64,000 nt of DNA from CAIVAT01 sp964355945. GTDB lineage: Bacteria > Bacteroidota > Bacteroidia > Bacteroidales > FEN-979. The position numbers were made by a program, and so were the translations under genes. Below, in pieces: positions 9,876 through 20,600 of this stretch; positions within the stretch are counted from its first letter, which is position 1, and every line of letters starts with the position of its first letter. The notes beneath the pieces are model-generated. The model was not told the origin of the DNA and ran no database searches. It saw only the letters and a list, made by a program, of their open reading frames with translations. Location of the stretch: assembly GCA_964355945.1 (NCBI GenBank), contig CAYHGE010000004.1:1-64000 (forward strand), written 5' to 3'.

Positions 9876-9916
9876 AACAATGCAGACAATGTAAACAATT
9901 TGAAAATTATTTATTT

Positions 9917-10195
9917 TGATTAATCACAATCTTACCAGTAATGAATTTTATCAATATCTACAAGGGTTTTTCATGGTTAAATTGGTTACCAAGGGAAACC
10001 TCAAGGGCATTTGTTTCTGCAAAAACCGGTCCCGGAGGGACCAACTATGGGTAGCATGGGGTGACGGTGAAGAATTTCGTCCCGTACGGGACGAGATAAC
10101 CTCACGCAAAATCAATATTCTACCCATATCAGGTGCCTACGGCACAAGAATGTTGATCAGGCATTACAACCAACTGATATAATAGTGATTAATCA
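9917..10195. mobile_element. MITE-like or dispersed palindromic intergenic element
   Basis: The 382-bp interval between polA and the ROK gene holds no convincing gene. It is bounded by 11-bp inverted repeats, TGATTAATCAC (9917-9927) and GTGATTAATCA (10185-10195), although that core is itself palindromic. Inside are three GC-rich palindromes: GGTCCC-GGA-GGGACC (10028-10042), an 18-bp perfect palindrome TCGTCCCGTACGGGACGA (10077-10094) and GTGCC-TAC-GGCAC (10133-10145). An 88-codon open frame (9916-10182) crosses it but runs straight through the palindromes and is probably not a protein. It could be a non-autonomous transposable element or a REP-like repeat. Confidence 0.5.
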
Positions 10196-10257
10196 TAATA
10201 TTTATGCTTTGTTACTTTGCTACTGATTAAATTTAACATAAAATTATTCCTTTTCCC

Positions 10258-11361
10258 ATGACCTATAAAAACGACATCCGAACTGTAATGACCCTCGATG
10301 CAGGGGGAACAAATCTCGTATTTAATGCTGTACAGGCTGAACTGGAGATCCTTGAGCCTTATGTGCTTCCGGCAAAAGCCGACAGCCTGGAAGGGGTTTT
10401 GAAAACCATCATCGAGGGGTTTCGCATGGTTGAGAATAAGCTCGTGAACAAGCCGGTGGCCATCAGCTTTGCGTTTCCGGGCCCGGCAGATTACGAAAAC
10501 GGCATCATCGGGGATCTGCAGAATCTGCCTTTCTTCAAGGGAGGCGTAGCCCTTGGCCCCATGCTGCAGGAAACATTTGGCATCCCGGTGTATATCAATA
10601 ACGATGGTGACCTGTTCGCTTTTGGTGAGGCCATTGCCGGGCTCCTGCCGGAAATTAATAAAAAACTGGAGGATGCCGGAAATCCAAAACGTTACAGGAA
10701 CCTGTTCGGAGTGACCTTTGGTACCGGCTTCGGCGGCGGGATCGTTACCCGCGACGGGTTGCTTTTCGGGGATAACAGCTCGGGCGGGGAGATCAACCGC
10801 ATGCGCAACCGAACTTTCAAAAACTGGGATACTGAAGAGAGTGTCAGCATCCGGGGGATCAAACGTGAATATGCCAACAACACCGGCCTGAACATCGCCT
10901 CCTGTCCCGAACCGCGCGATATTTTTGAGATTGGAATGGGCCGGGTTAAAGGCGACCAGAAGGCTGCCATCCAGGCCTTTGATGCGTTTGCCCGTGATGC
11001 CGCCGATGCCATCGCCAACGCAATTACCCTGGTCGACGGCCTTGTGGTAATAGGTGGCGGATTATCAGGAGCTTACCCCATATTTCTGCCCAAACTGGTG
11101 GAAGAGATGAACTCCCCGTTCGACACGATGTCGGGCAAACCACTTGACCGCATGGAAGTGGTCGCCTATAACCTCGAAGATGAACCCGGGCTGGCTTCAT
11201 TTCTGAAATCATCGTCGGTTGAGATTCCGGTACCGTTTACTTCACAGATGGTCTCCTTTGACCCTAACAAAAAAATCGGAGTGGGCGTTTCCCGTCTTGG
11301 CACATCAAAAGCCGTTTCTATTGGGGCTTATGCTTATGCACTGGCAAAACTTGACGGGTAA
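10258..11361 (+). CDS. ROK family sugar kinase / glucokinase-like protein
   Basis: A 367-residue ROK-family protein, expected to phosphorylate a hexose (possibly glucose) with ATP in the cytoplasm. The phosphate-1 motif is LDAGGTNLVFNAV (residues 14-26). The substrate-site region is NNDGDLFAFGEA (Asn/Asp), the phosphate-2 loop is FGTGFGGGIV and the adenosine-binding motif is LVVIGGGLSG. The classical ROK zinc motif CxCGxxGC is absent, so it belongs to a zinc-free branch. No DNA-binding domain is present, so it is a kinase rather than a repressor. It stands alone behind the palindromic element, without an exact -7 box. Confidence 0.85.
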   Translation: MTYKNDIRTVMTLDAGGTNLVFNAVQAELEILEPYVLPAKADSLEGVLKTIIEGFRMVENKLVNKPVAISFAFPGPADYENGIIGDLQNLPFFKGGVALGPMLQETFGIPVYINNDGDLFAFGEAIAGLLPEINKKLEDAGNPKRYRNLFGVTFGTGFGGGIVTRDGLLFGDNSSGGEINRMRNRTFKNWDTEESVSIRGIKREYANNTGLNIASCPEPRDIFEIGMGRVKGDQKAAIQAFDAFARDAADAIANAITLVDGLVVIGGGLSGAYPIFLPKLVEEMNSPFDTMSGKPLDRMEVVAYNLEDEPGLASFLKSSSVEIPVPFTSQMVSFDPNKKIGVGVSRLGTSKAVSIGAYAYALAKLDG

Positions 11362-11440
11362 CAAATCTTCCCTCATTATTCTATATTTTACCCTCCCTAA
11401 CATTTTTATGCTTTTTTTAGCATTTTATTCCTTTTTTCGT

Positions 11441-11448
11441 TAACTTTG
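11441..11448 (+). promoter_or_regulatory. -7 promoter box (TAACTTTG)
   Basis: Exact TAnnTTTG match. An ATG at 11451 begins only 3 bases after it and would lie at or before the transcript start. This is why the downstream ATG 11490 is taken as the start of the next gene. A T-rich stretch at 11411-11419 lies where a -33 element is expected. Confidence 0.6.
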
Positions 11449-11489
11449 CAATGGAATTTTCCGCTCACGAAAAAAACAAATCCATTCCT

Positions 11490-13177
11490 ATGAAAAAAGC
11501 GCTACTTTTTGTGGTTTTTCTCACAGCCACAATCCTTTTAATGGCCCAGACCACACCCCGTGAAATGGTGGTGGTTGAAATTGGTACCGGAACCTGGTGC
11601 ACCTATTGCCCTGGGGCAGCCATGGGAGCTGACGACCTACTTGCAAACGGAAAAAAGGTTGCCATTGTCGAAAACCACAACGGTGATTCTTATGCGAACA
11701 CTTTCTCCAATGCACGTAACTCGATGTATTCCATCTCCGGCTATCCGACTGCTACCTTCGACGGTAACCAGGCTGTTGTCGGCGGAAGTCATACCAATTC
11801 GATGTACAACAACTATCTCCCGAAGTACAATGCAGCGATTGCCATCCCGTCACCGGTAGAAATGACCATGACTGAAACACACAACGGCCTTGACTATACG
11901 GTTACCTGCGTTGTTACCCTGGTTGGTACGGTTACTGCCACCAACATCAAACTTAATTTTGCCGTTACCCAGTCGGAAATCATGCAAAACTGGCAGGGTC
12001 AGACTCATCTGGAACATGTAAACCGCCTGATGGTTCCTGATCAGAATGGTACACTGATCGATTTCACCAGCGGACCGATCCAAACGGTCGTGCTCACTTT
12101 TTCCATGCTTCCTGCCTGGCCTCTGGAAAATTGCGAGTTTGTTGCCTGGCTGCAAAACATGGATGCCGNNNNNNNNNNNNNNNNNNNNNNNNNNNNNNNN
12201 NNNNNNNNNNNNNNNNNNNNNNNNNNNNNNNNNNNNNNNNNNNNNNNNNNNNNNNNNNNNNNNNNNNNGCCTGGCCTCTGGAAAATTGCGAGTTTGTTGC
12301 CTGGCTGCAAAACATGGATGCCGGACAAGGCACCATCGCCGGCAGTGGATCTCCCCCGGTAAAAAAATGGACAACCTTCCAGGGTTTGAAACGTGGCGTC
12401 ATTGACCTCACCCCCGATTTTACAGTTGCCTCAACAACCGTTAACACCGGAGTTCCTGTTACTTTTACCAACGCCACTTCCGGCGGATACATCGGCGTTC
12501 CGGAAACTTATGAGTGGATCTTTGATGGCGGCACTCCTGCCACCTCCACCGAAAAAGACCCCGTTGTAACTTACAACAATTGCGGCACATTCGACGTGAC
12601 ACTGATCGTTGACCGCGGAAGCCAGATCGACACACTCACCCGTACCGCCTACATGCAGGTCGGACCAATTGTAAACGTTACCGCAACACCCGGTCTTCTC
12701 GCCTGCTGGTACCAGACGATTACCCTTGATGCAACCACTCCCGGAGCAGTTTCCTATCTTTGGACTCCCGGAGGCGCTACCACCCCTACCTTGGATATCA
12801 CTTATGCCCAATTTGGCATCGGTCCCCACGATTATTCTGTGGTTGTGAACATGGGCACCTGCGAAACGACAAAAGTCGTTACTGCCTCCCTCGATGCCTG
12901 CACCGGAATGGGTGAAAAATCAAAAGAGGTTTCAGTCTCTGTTTTCCCAAATCCGGGTAATGGAGAGTTTACACTCGAACTGAATTCGCCAAAAAGCGTG
13001 ACAGCTGATTTAACAGTTACCAACAACCTTGGGATGAAGGTTTATGCTGAAAAAGATGTTGTGATCAATGGAAAAACCATGAAGAGCCTGAACCTTACAG
13101 GTTTTGGTTCAGGTATGTATCTTCTTAATCTTCAGAACGATGAAATGAAGATCACCCAGAAGATCCTTGTTAAATAA
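11490..13177 (+). CDS. Omp28-like thioredoxin-fold protein with PKD domain and T9SS sorting signal
   Basis: Secreted protein with a signal peptide (MKKALLFVVFLTATILLMAQ), a thioredoxin-like Omp28-type domain with the redox motif WCTYC (C37, C40), a PKD-like domain near FTNATSGGYIG...YEWIFDGG, an Ig-like stretch and a T9SS type A C-terminal sorting domain (VFPNPGNGEFTLEL ... GMYLLNL ... KILVK). It should be exported across the outer membrane by T9SS. A 100-N gap at 12169-12268 is flanked by identical 55-base ends (12114-12168 and 12269-12323). Removing 155 bases leaves exactly 511 codons, so the gene is intact (510 residues). The start was chosen from the signal peptide and the -7 box position. 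A strong terminator follows. Confidence 0.85.
12169..12268. other. Scaffold gap (100 N) with duplicated 55-bp flanks
   Basis: Bases 12114-12168 and 12269-12323 are identical, as at the phoH gap. The contigs overlap by 55 bases, and the apparent frame break in the Omp28-like gene disappears when they are merged. Confidence 0.95.
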
Positions 13178-13199
13178 CATCCTGATTTTTTTCTTCCAA

Positions 13200-13231
13200 A
13201 AAGGGCGGCTTCACCAGGCCGCCCTTTTTTT
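13200..13231 (+). terminator. Rho-independent terminator
   Basis: AAAGGGCGGC (13200-13209) pairs with GCCGCCCTTT (13218-13227) across an 8-base loop and is followed by a run of T. It ends the Omp28-like transcript 22 bases after the stop codon. Confidence 0.88.
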
Positions 13232-13304
13232 ATTGATAAAAATTATTAATTTTACTCCCGGCAATCACTGTTATTTTCGGAACAATTCACCTAACGCTAA
13301 ATCC

Positions 13305-15326
13305 ATGAAAACAAAAATTTTACTGTCGGCTTTGTTTTTAACTTTCAGCATCTTCACTTTCAGCCAGACATTCATCTGGGAGTCATTTGACAGCGGCCAG
13401 ATGCCTCCGGCCAACTGGACTATCAGCGGCTTACCCGACCAATGGTCGGTTGGCAACTCCAGCAATGCAGGCGGCAGCGCTCCTGAAGCACAATTTACCT
13501 ACGTGCAGCAAACCACCACCACACGACTCATCTCACCAATGTGTGACCTTACCGGCCTGACATCTGTAAAAGTATCTTTCAAACACATGTATGACTGGTA
13601 TTCCAACCCCGCCCCCAAAGTGGGGCTTGCCACACGTTCGCACAATGGAACGTGGACAACTGTTTGGGAGAAAACCCCGACAGGAAATATCAGTGCCGAA
13701 CAAATTGATGTCATCATTTCAAATTCAGATGTCGGGCAGTCAGAATTTCAAATCTGCTTTTACCTGAATGGCAACATGTACAACATGGACTATTGGTTCC
13801 TTGACAATGTGTTGTTATTTAACCCTTTGAATCTTGATGCCGGTGTTATCTCGCTTAGTGCAACTCCCACGTACTTTGCCGATCCCGTTCAGGTGAAAGG
13901 AAGTATCATGAATATGGGTTTAACCACCATTGCTGATGCAGAGATAAAATACCAGGTTGACAACGGCCCTGTCGCTACCACCACCTTTACGAGCTTAAAT
14001 CTGCCAACCCAGGGGATTTATGATTTCACCCTTGATCAGTTGATGACAGGCTCTATCGGCCCTCACGAATTGACGGTTTGGCTCGATAAAATAAACGGCG
14101 TAAAAGATGATAACCAGGCTAACGATACACTAAGAAAAACTGAATATAAAATTTGTTATGTGGTTCCGCGAACACCTCTTTACGAAGAGTTTACAAGCTC
14201 AACCTGTGCACCTTGTGCTTCATTCAACACCAGTTTCGTACCATGGTGCAATACCAATGAAGACAGCATCACGCTGGTGAAATACCAGATGAGCTGGCCT
14301 GCTCCGGGAGATCCCTATTATACGCTTGAAGGAGGAGTACGAAGAGCCTACTATGGTGTAAATGCTGTTCCCGACCTCTACGTCAACGGCGGAAACACCG
14401 GAACGAATATCGGTTCTGTTGTTCAGGCTTTCAACCAGGCCAAACAGCAGATCGGAATGATGAAAATTTCGGGAACAAATTCACTGAACGGGACCGTGAT
14501 GACAATCGACGCTACGGTTCTTCCCTTCTCCAATTTCAACAACGCTCGTGTTTACATTGTCGTTATGGAGAAAATCACACACAACAACCACATGTCCAAC
14601 GGGGAGACCAGCTTTGAACATGTGATGATGAAAATGGTCCCCGATGCAGAAGGAACCACCACCAACCTGGTCGATCGGGTGCCATTCACCATTCACCAGG
14701 TGGTTGACCTGGCAGGAACGCACATCGAAGAATTTACCGACCTGATCGTTGGCATCTTTGTCCAGGATCCGACATCAAAGGAAGTCTATCAATCCGTCTA
14801 TTCCGGGGAGAATGCACAGTACGGAACCGAAGCACGCCTGAGCAGCATCTCTGTTGACGGAATTCCAATATCGGGATTCAGCCCCGATACATTCAATTAT
14901 GCAGTCACACTTGCCGGCGGCGCCACTGTGATTCCAACCATCAGCGGTACGCCCATTGATGCCATGGAAACTGTCATTGTTGTTCCTTCCCTTTCACTCA
15001 CCGGAACAACCACCATCGATGTCTTTGCAGAAAACCTGACTGCACACAACCTCTATTCACTTAATTTCCAGTGGGCTGTCGGCCAACCGGAGGAGACTAA
15101 AAACGACGTCAGGGTGTACCCGAATCCGACCACCGGAAATATCTATCTCTACGGAGCCTCCCATTCAACTGTTTCCGTGTACAACAGCACTGGAATTCTG
15201 GTTACTTCGTTTCCGGATTTTACCGGAACCTCACTGAATCTTTCATCACTGGTAAAAGGTATTTACCTGATGAAGGTGGAAAAAACCAATGGTTCTGTCA
15301 TTCAGAAAAAAATCGTCATCATGTAA
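13305..15326 (+). CDS. T9SS-exported protein with adhesin-like, Omp28-like and cadherin-like domains
   Basis: A 673-residue secreted protein. The frame is open from 13167, but that overlaps the previous gene and its terminator. ATG 13305 gives a clean signal peptide (MKTKILLSALFLTFSIFTFSQ). After it come a beta-sandwich similar to cleaved-adhesin/MAM domains (WESFDSGQMPPANWTISG), a linker beta domain, an Omp28/thioredoxin-like domain with CAPC (C301, C304), a cadherin-like beta-sandwich (LSSISVDGIPISGFSPDTFNYAV) and a T9SS type A sorting domain (VYPNPTTGNIYL ... GIYLMKV ... KKIVIM). A degenerate -7 box TAATTTTA lies at 13247-13254. It is the second CxxC protein in tandem and is followed by its own terminator. 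Confidence 0.85.
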   Translation: MKTKILLSALFLTFSIFTFSQTFIWESFDSGQMPPANWTISGLPDQWSVGNSSNAGGSAPEAQFTYVQQTTTTRLISPMCDLTGLTSVKVSFKHMYDWYSNPAPKVGLATRSHNGTWTTVWEKTPTGNISAEQIDVIISNSDVGQSEFQICFYLNGNMYNMDYWFLDNVLLFNPLNLDAGVISLSATPTYFADPVQVKGSIMNMGLTTIADAEIKYQVDNGPVATTTFTSLNLPTQGIYDFTLDQLMTGSIGPHELTVWLDKINGVKDDNQANDTLRKTEYKICYVVPRTPLYEEFTSSTCAPCASFNTSFVPWCNTNEDSITLVKYQMSWPAPGDPYYTLEGGVRRAYYGVNAVPDLYVNGGNTGTNIGSVVQAFNQAKQQIGMMKISGTNSLNGTVMTIDATVLPFSNFNNARVYIVVMEKITHNNHMSNGETSFEHVMMKMVPDAEGTTTNLVDRVPFTIHQVVDLAGTHIEEFTDLIVGIFVQDPTSKEVYQSVYSGENAQYGTEARLSSISVDGIPISGFSPDTFNYAVTLAGGATVIPTISGTPIDAMETVIVVPSLSLTGTTTIDVFAENLTAHNLYSLNFQWAVGQPEETKNDVRVYPNPTTGNIYLYGASHSTVSVYNSTGILVTSFPDFTGTSLNLSSLVKGIYLMKVEKTNGSVIQKKIVIM

Positions 15327-15362
15327 TGCCCTTCCAACGGGAACTTCTGAAAAAAAGAATGA

Positions 15363-15392
15363 GCCGCCAGATATTGGCGGCTTTTTCTTTTT
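15363..15392 (+). terminator. Rho-independent terminator
   Basis: GCCGCCA (15363-15369) pairs with TGGCGGC (15375-15381) across GATAT, followed by TTTTTCTTTTTTT. It lies 36 bases after the stop codon of the preceding gene. Confidence 0.9.
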
Positions 15393-15426
15393 TTCATAGT
15401 ACCCTGACAGACAACTATTTTATTTG

Positions 15427-15434
15427 TAACTTTG
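15427..15434 (+). promoter_or_regulatory. -7 promoter box (TAACTTTG)
   Basis: Exact TAnnTTTG between the terminator and the start of the C25 peptidase, 20 bases before its ATG. With the upstream terminator it shows that this peptidase is transcribed on its own. Confidence 0.62.
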
Positions 15435-15454
15435 TCTGTTAGAAAATCATATCC

Positions 15455-17545
15455 ATGAAAACAACCGTTGCCATTTTTCTGTCATTATTCATGACAATCA
15501 GCATATTCGCAGGAAGTGTTGAAAAAACCTTCACATTTTCCAAAGCTGCCATCGGGCAGAATGGCCGCTACCAGACCATTACACTGGATGGAACCATGCT
15601 TGCCGGACTGAACGGTGAACCGATGCTGCCCTATCACCAGGTTGCCATGATGCTGCCTCCGGGCGAAAAAGCCATCTCGATCACGGTTGTCGGGGAGATG
15701 CCCACTGCCATTCCGGGCACCTTTGAATTGTACCCTCAACAGTATATGCAGCCTGTTTCATCACCACAAACAGGCTCCTTTATCAGAAATGAAAAAATCT
15801 ATCAATCCGATGCAAGTTATCCTTCCACACCGACCGGGAACCTCATCAATTCTTACCTGAACGGTTATGCCTTTGCGCTTTCAACTTTTACCCCGGTCAT
15901 CTATAACCCCGCAAAAAAAACTGTTTCTTATTATCAGAAGGTAACCGTGCAAATCACCACCCGGACTGATATCAATGCCACTCTTGCACTGAAAAACCTT
16001 ACCAACTCAGAAAATGCGCTGAAAAGGGTCAGGCAGTTTGCACAGAATCCGGAGATGATGAACCAATACCCTGTAAAAGCTGCTCTTAAAACGAACTACA
16101 AGAACCTGATCATTACAACGGCCCAATTTCAGGCCGGATTCGATGAACTGGTGAATTATTACAACACCCGGGGTATTACCACCCAAATTGCGACCCTCGA
16201 AACCATCGGGTCGATGGCGGGCCAGGACCTTCAGGAAAAAATGCGAAATTATATCCTCAGCGAATACCAGACCAATGGCATTGAACAGGTGATCCTTGGC
16301 GGAGATGCAGAAGTGGTGCCCTACCGTGGATTTTACTGCTATGTGATCTCGGGCTCCGGCTATGAGGACAACAACATTCCCGCTGACATCTATTTTTCCG
16401 CCCTCGATGGTAACTGGAATACAAACGGTGACTACAAATGGGGCGAACCGGGCGAAGACGACCTTCTTCCTGAACTATCCGTTGGCCGCATGTCATTCAG
16501 CAATGCTGATGAACAGGCGAATATGGTGCACAAATCCGTTTCCTACCAGGGCAGCCCGGTAGCTGAAGAGATGAAAAAGCCATTTCTTGTATCGGAATTC
16601 CTGTATGATCCGCCCATGACCTGGGGATCAGATTATCTCGAGCTGCTGGTTGATGACCACAACGACAATGGTTATGCAACCCATGGCATTCCTTCTGCGG
16701 AGAATACAATTACCCGGTTATATGATACGCCGGGGTCAAACTGGAGTGCGGGACAACTGATTTCAGGAATCAATTCGGGGCAGTCGTTTATTCACCATTG
16801 CGGACATTCCAATTCGAACTACATGATGCGTCTGTATAACTGGGACATCACCGACGCGAATTTTTCACAGGTTGACGGCGTTTCGCACAACTACCAGCTG
16901 ATGTACACGCACGGATGCATCTGCGGAGCATTCGACGACAATGATTGCATCGCCGAAATCTCCACATCCATTTCAAATTTCCTCGTCGGCGGTGTCTTTA
17001 ACTCGCGTTACGGATGGTTCAACCAGGGCACCACCGAGGGCCCATCTGCCCATCTGCACCGTGAATTTATCAGTGCACTGTATAACCCGAATCCCGACTC
17101 TGCCATTGCTGAACTTGGTTCTGCCCACACCATGTCGAAAATTAAAACAGCTCCATGGATCGGCCTTCCAGGCGAATTTGAACCGGGAGCCCAGCGCTGG
17201 TGCCACTACGATTGCAATGTACTGGGCGACCCTGCCCTGAAGGTATGGATCGACAACCCGTCTGTCGGAACCCAGGATCTATCGAATTCCCTCTCTTTTT
17301 CACTTACCCCCAACCCGGGTAAAACCCAGGTAATCATGTCCTTCACTATTCATAACACACCAAATGTCAATATCTCGGTGTTGAATTCACTCGGGCAACA
17401 GGTTAGAACACTCGATTACATGACCAATCCATCAGGTATTCAATCAGTTATACTAAACATTGACAACCTGACACCTGGCATCTACTACTGCCGCTTGCAA
17501 ACAAAGGATAATTCATCCATCAAAAAAATGATGGTCGTCCGGTAA
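15455..17545 (+). CDS. Gingipain-like C25 cysteine peptidase, T9SS-exported
   Basis: A 696-residue secreted clan CD cysteine peptidase of the C25 (gingipain) family. It has a signal peptide (1-19), a propeptide-like N-terminal region (about 20-210) and the catalytic domain starting near YKNLIITT. The catalytic His is expected at H451 (HHCGHSN) and the nucleophile at C488 (HGCICGAFDDND), by analogy to the gingipain GHG and CxxGxF patterns. Calcium/acid-rich segments such as GEPGEDDLLPELSVGRM are typical. The C-terminus is a T9SS type A sorting domain (LTPNPGKTQVIMSF ... PGIYYCRLQ ... MMVVR). Substrate specificity cannot be read. It has its own -7 box. A weak A+T hairpin (TTTGTTA/TAACAAA, 17549-17568) follows the stop. 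Confidence 0.88.
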   Translation: MKTTVAIFLSLFMTISIFAGSVEKTFTFSKAAIGQNGRYQTITLDGTMLAGLNGEPMLPYHQVAMMLPPGEKAISITVVGEMPTAIPGTFELYPQQYMQPVSSPQTGSFIRNEKIYQSDASYPSTPTGNLINSYLNGYAFALSTFTPVIYNPAKKTVSYYQKVTVQITTRTDINATLALKNLTNSENALKRVRQFAQNPEMMNQYPVKAALKTNYKNLIITTAQFQAGFDELVNYYNTRGITTQIATLETIGSMAGQDLQEKMRNYILSEYQTNGIEQVILGGDAEVVPYRGFYCYVISGSGYEDNNIPADIYFSALDGNWNTNGDYKWGEPGEDDLLPELSVGRMSFSNADEQANMVHKSVSYQGSPVAEEMKKPFLVSEFLYDPPMTWGSDYLELLVDDHNDNGYATHGIPSAENTITRLYDTPGSNWSAGQLISGINSGQSFIHHCGHSNSNYMMRLYNWDITDANFSQVDGVSHNYQLMYTHGCICGAFDDNDCIAEISTSISNFLVGGVFNSRYGWFNQGTTEGPSAHLHREFISALYNPNPDSAIAELGSAHTMSKIKTAPWIGLPGEFEPGAQRWCHYDCNVLGDPALKVWIDNPSVGTQDLSNSLSFSLTPNPGKTQVIMSFTIHNTPNVNISVLNSLGQQVRTLDYMTNPSGIQSVILNIDNLTPGIYYCRLQTKDNSSIKKMMVVR

Positions 17546-17594
17546 TTTTTTGTTATTTCTTTAACAAAGACGTCTCTTATATCGTTATTATTGA

Positions 17595-17602
17595 TACATT
17601 TG
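17595..17602 (+). promoter_or_regulatory. -7 promoter box (TACATTTG)
   Basis: Exact TAnnTTTG located 51 bases before the ATG of the large C25 peptidase, in the 107-bp gap between the two peptidase genes. Confidence 0.58.
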
Positions 17603-17652
17603 CGTTACCCTTGTATGGGCAATCCTGTTCATAAACCTTAACATTTTATCCC

Positions 17653-20600
17653 ATGAGAAAACTTTCCTTTTTCTTTATTCTGTTATTATTGACTGGAGCA
17701 AGTGTACATGCACAGCAATTCAATTACCCTGATATCTCCGGCAGACCAGGCTTCAACCTGATCACCTCCACCCCTGCTGTTATCCGGGTAAACTATAATG
17801 TACCCTCGTTTTCTCTCGACAACCAGGAGGTACAGGGAATTCCAATGAAATACATCAACCTTCCGGGGAACTTCCTGTTCAACGATGCCGGAATGCCGAA
17901 CCTTCCGGGAAAAGGTAAGTACATCGCCATTCCCCAGGGATCAACGCCAAAATTCAGAATCGTTTCGCAAGTAACAGAGGTTATTCACAATATCGACATT
18001 GTCCCTTCACCGCGCATCCCACTCGACAACGACAACCGACCGGTTGAATATGCAAAGAACATGCAGGTCTATTCTAAGAATGAACTTTTCCCTGCCTCAC
18101 CCGTCTCTCTTTCTGAAGTAACCCGGATCCGGGGTATCGATGCGGTCATCCTTGGGATAACCCCGTTTCAGTACAACCCTGTTACAAAAGACCTCATTGT
18201 GTACAAGGATCTCCAGGTTGAACTCACCTTTGAGGGCGGCAGCGGTCAATTTGGCAACGATGCCTTCCGCAGTACCTGGTGGGACCCGATTTTACAAGAC
18301 AACCTGATGAATTTTGCTTCACTCCCTTCGGTTGATTACAATGCACGGCTGCAGTCGTTCCGGGAAGCGCCCCTTACCGATGAGTGCGAATACATCATCA
18401 TTACCCCCACCGGTCCCGATTTCCTTGCCTGGGCCGATACCATCCGAAAATTCCGCACCGAACAGGGAATTATCACAGAAATTTTCCCGGTTGATCAGAT
18501 CGGTGGAAATTCTGTCTCTGCCATTGAAGCATTCATCGACAATGCCTACAACACCTGGACCCTCAAACCGGTTGCGTGCCTCATTTTAGGCGACTATGGC
18601 GCAGATGGTACAAAAAATATTATTTCTCATTTATATACCCATCCGGCATCTTACCCAAACTTTGCTTCCGACAATAAATATGCTGATGTAACGGGCGATG
18701 AAATGCCCGATGTCGTCTTTTCAAGAATTACGGCAAACACCGCCACCGAATTGCAGATCATGGTCACCAAATTCCTTGACTATGAATGCAACCCGCCTGT
18801 CAATCCCCGTTTTTATGATAAACCCATTACAGCCCTTGGATGGCAGACCGAAAGATGGTTCCAGCTGTGTTCAGAAGTTGTCGGAGGATATTTCAGTTCA
18901 GTTCAGGGCAAACATCCCCGCCGGATCAATAAAATTTACCAGGGAACACCTGGTACAATCTGGTCAACCGCAACCAACACCAATACGCTTGTAAATTACT
19001 TCGGACCAGCCGGGTTGAATTACATTCCAACTTCTCCTGCCACCCTTGGCGGATGGGACGGTGGCACAGCCACGCATGTCAACCAGGCAATCGACTCCGG
19101 CGCCTTCATGCTTCAGCATCGCGATCATGGTGAATATCTTGGCTGGGGAGAGCCTTCTTACAAAATCTCCAATATTAATGCGTTAACCAACACCGACCTG
19201 ACCTTCGTGTTCTCCATCAACTGTCAAACAGGAGCATATCAGCGTTCGAGCGAATGTTTCGGCGAACATTTTCACCGCTATTTCAAAAACGGCCATAACT
19301 CTGGTGCCCTCGGGCTGGTTTGTCCGAGCGAAGTCTCCTACTCCTTTGTCAACGACACCTTCGTATGGGGGATGTACGATAATATGTGGCCCAATTTCAT
19401 GCCTGCCGAAGGAACCAACCCTGTATCACGCGGAGTGTTGCCCGCTTTCGGGTGTGCTGCCGGAAAGTATTTTCTGAAACAATCCAGCTGGCCGTACAAT
19501 TCCAGTGACAAACTTGTTACCTACCGGCTTTTCCACATGTTCGGAGATGCCTTCCAGGTTCTTTATACCGAGATCCCCCAGCAACTTGCAGTAACCCATG
19601 ATGCTGAAATCAATTATGGTGCAACTTCATTCTCCATTCAAACCAACGACAGCGCTTTTATTGCACTCACACTGGGCGACCTGATCCTGGCAACAGGATA
19701 CGGCAGCGCAAACGGCCCTGTAAGCCTTACCATCCCGGTAATTCCGGTAGGTTCAGATGTGAAAATCACCGTTACCAAACATAATTTCTACCGCTATTCG
19801 GATGTTGTTCCTGTTACCTCTGCCGCTGTTCTGGCTAACTTCGCAGCAAGCGCCACCAGCCTGTGCATCGGAACATCGGTTGATTACACCGATTTATCTT
19901 CCGGCACACCAACCTCCTGGGCCTGGACCTTCCAGGGAGGTACCCCGGGAACATCCACCGACCAGAATCCGACCGGAATCACCTACACCACATCCGGAAA
20001 CCATGATGTAACGCTGACCGTTTCAAAAGCAACAGGTGACCCTGCAACACTGACAAAAACGGCCTACATCCAGGTTACTGAAATACCGGTTGCTGATTTC
20101 CAGGCGCCAAATGGCTGCCCTGGCCTGCCTGTGGCTTTCACCGACCTCACCAATGCCAACGGTGGTACCATTACCAACTGGACCTGGAACTTCGGAGACC
20201 CGAATTCAGGGACCAACAACACTTCCTTTGAACAGAATCCTACCCATACCTTCACTGATCCGGGGACTTACAATGTATCACTTGAAGTTAAAACCAATGA
20301 TGTTTGCTCAAATATCAAGTCTAGAACCGCAATGGTTAACACTGCACCGGTTGCTGCCGCCAAACCCCTTGGAGAAGTCTCTCTCTGCAAGGACATTACA
20401 GGAAAGCTATATACCACAGAAGGTGCTGCCGGAGCATCTTCTTATGCATGGCTTCTCAATCCTGAAACTGCAGGAACCATTGCAGGTACCGGAACAACAG
20501 GAACTCTGTCTCTAGCACCAGGTTTTACCGGTACTTTTGCCATTTCGGTGCAGGGTGTAAATGATTGCAGCAATGGCGTCTTTTCCGAAGAGTTGCCCGT

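Noticed and set aside
9916..10182. 88-codon open frame in the polA-ROK gap
   Set aside because: It runs through three palindromes and has repeat-derived content (RRDQLWV, FRPVRDE). The open frame is better explained by the repeat element.
11451..11489. Earlier ATG for the Omp28-like gene
   Set aside because: It lies 3 bases after the -7 box, at or before the transcript start, and would put a charged stretch in front of a clean signal peptide.
13167..13304. Longer N-terminus for the T9SS gene ending at 15326
   Set aside because: It overlaps the previous gene and its terminator. ATG 13305 begins a clear signal peptide.
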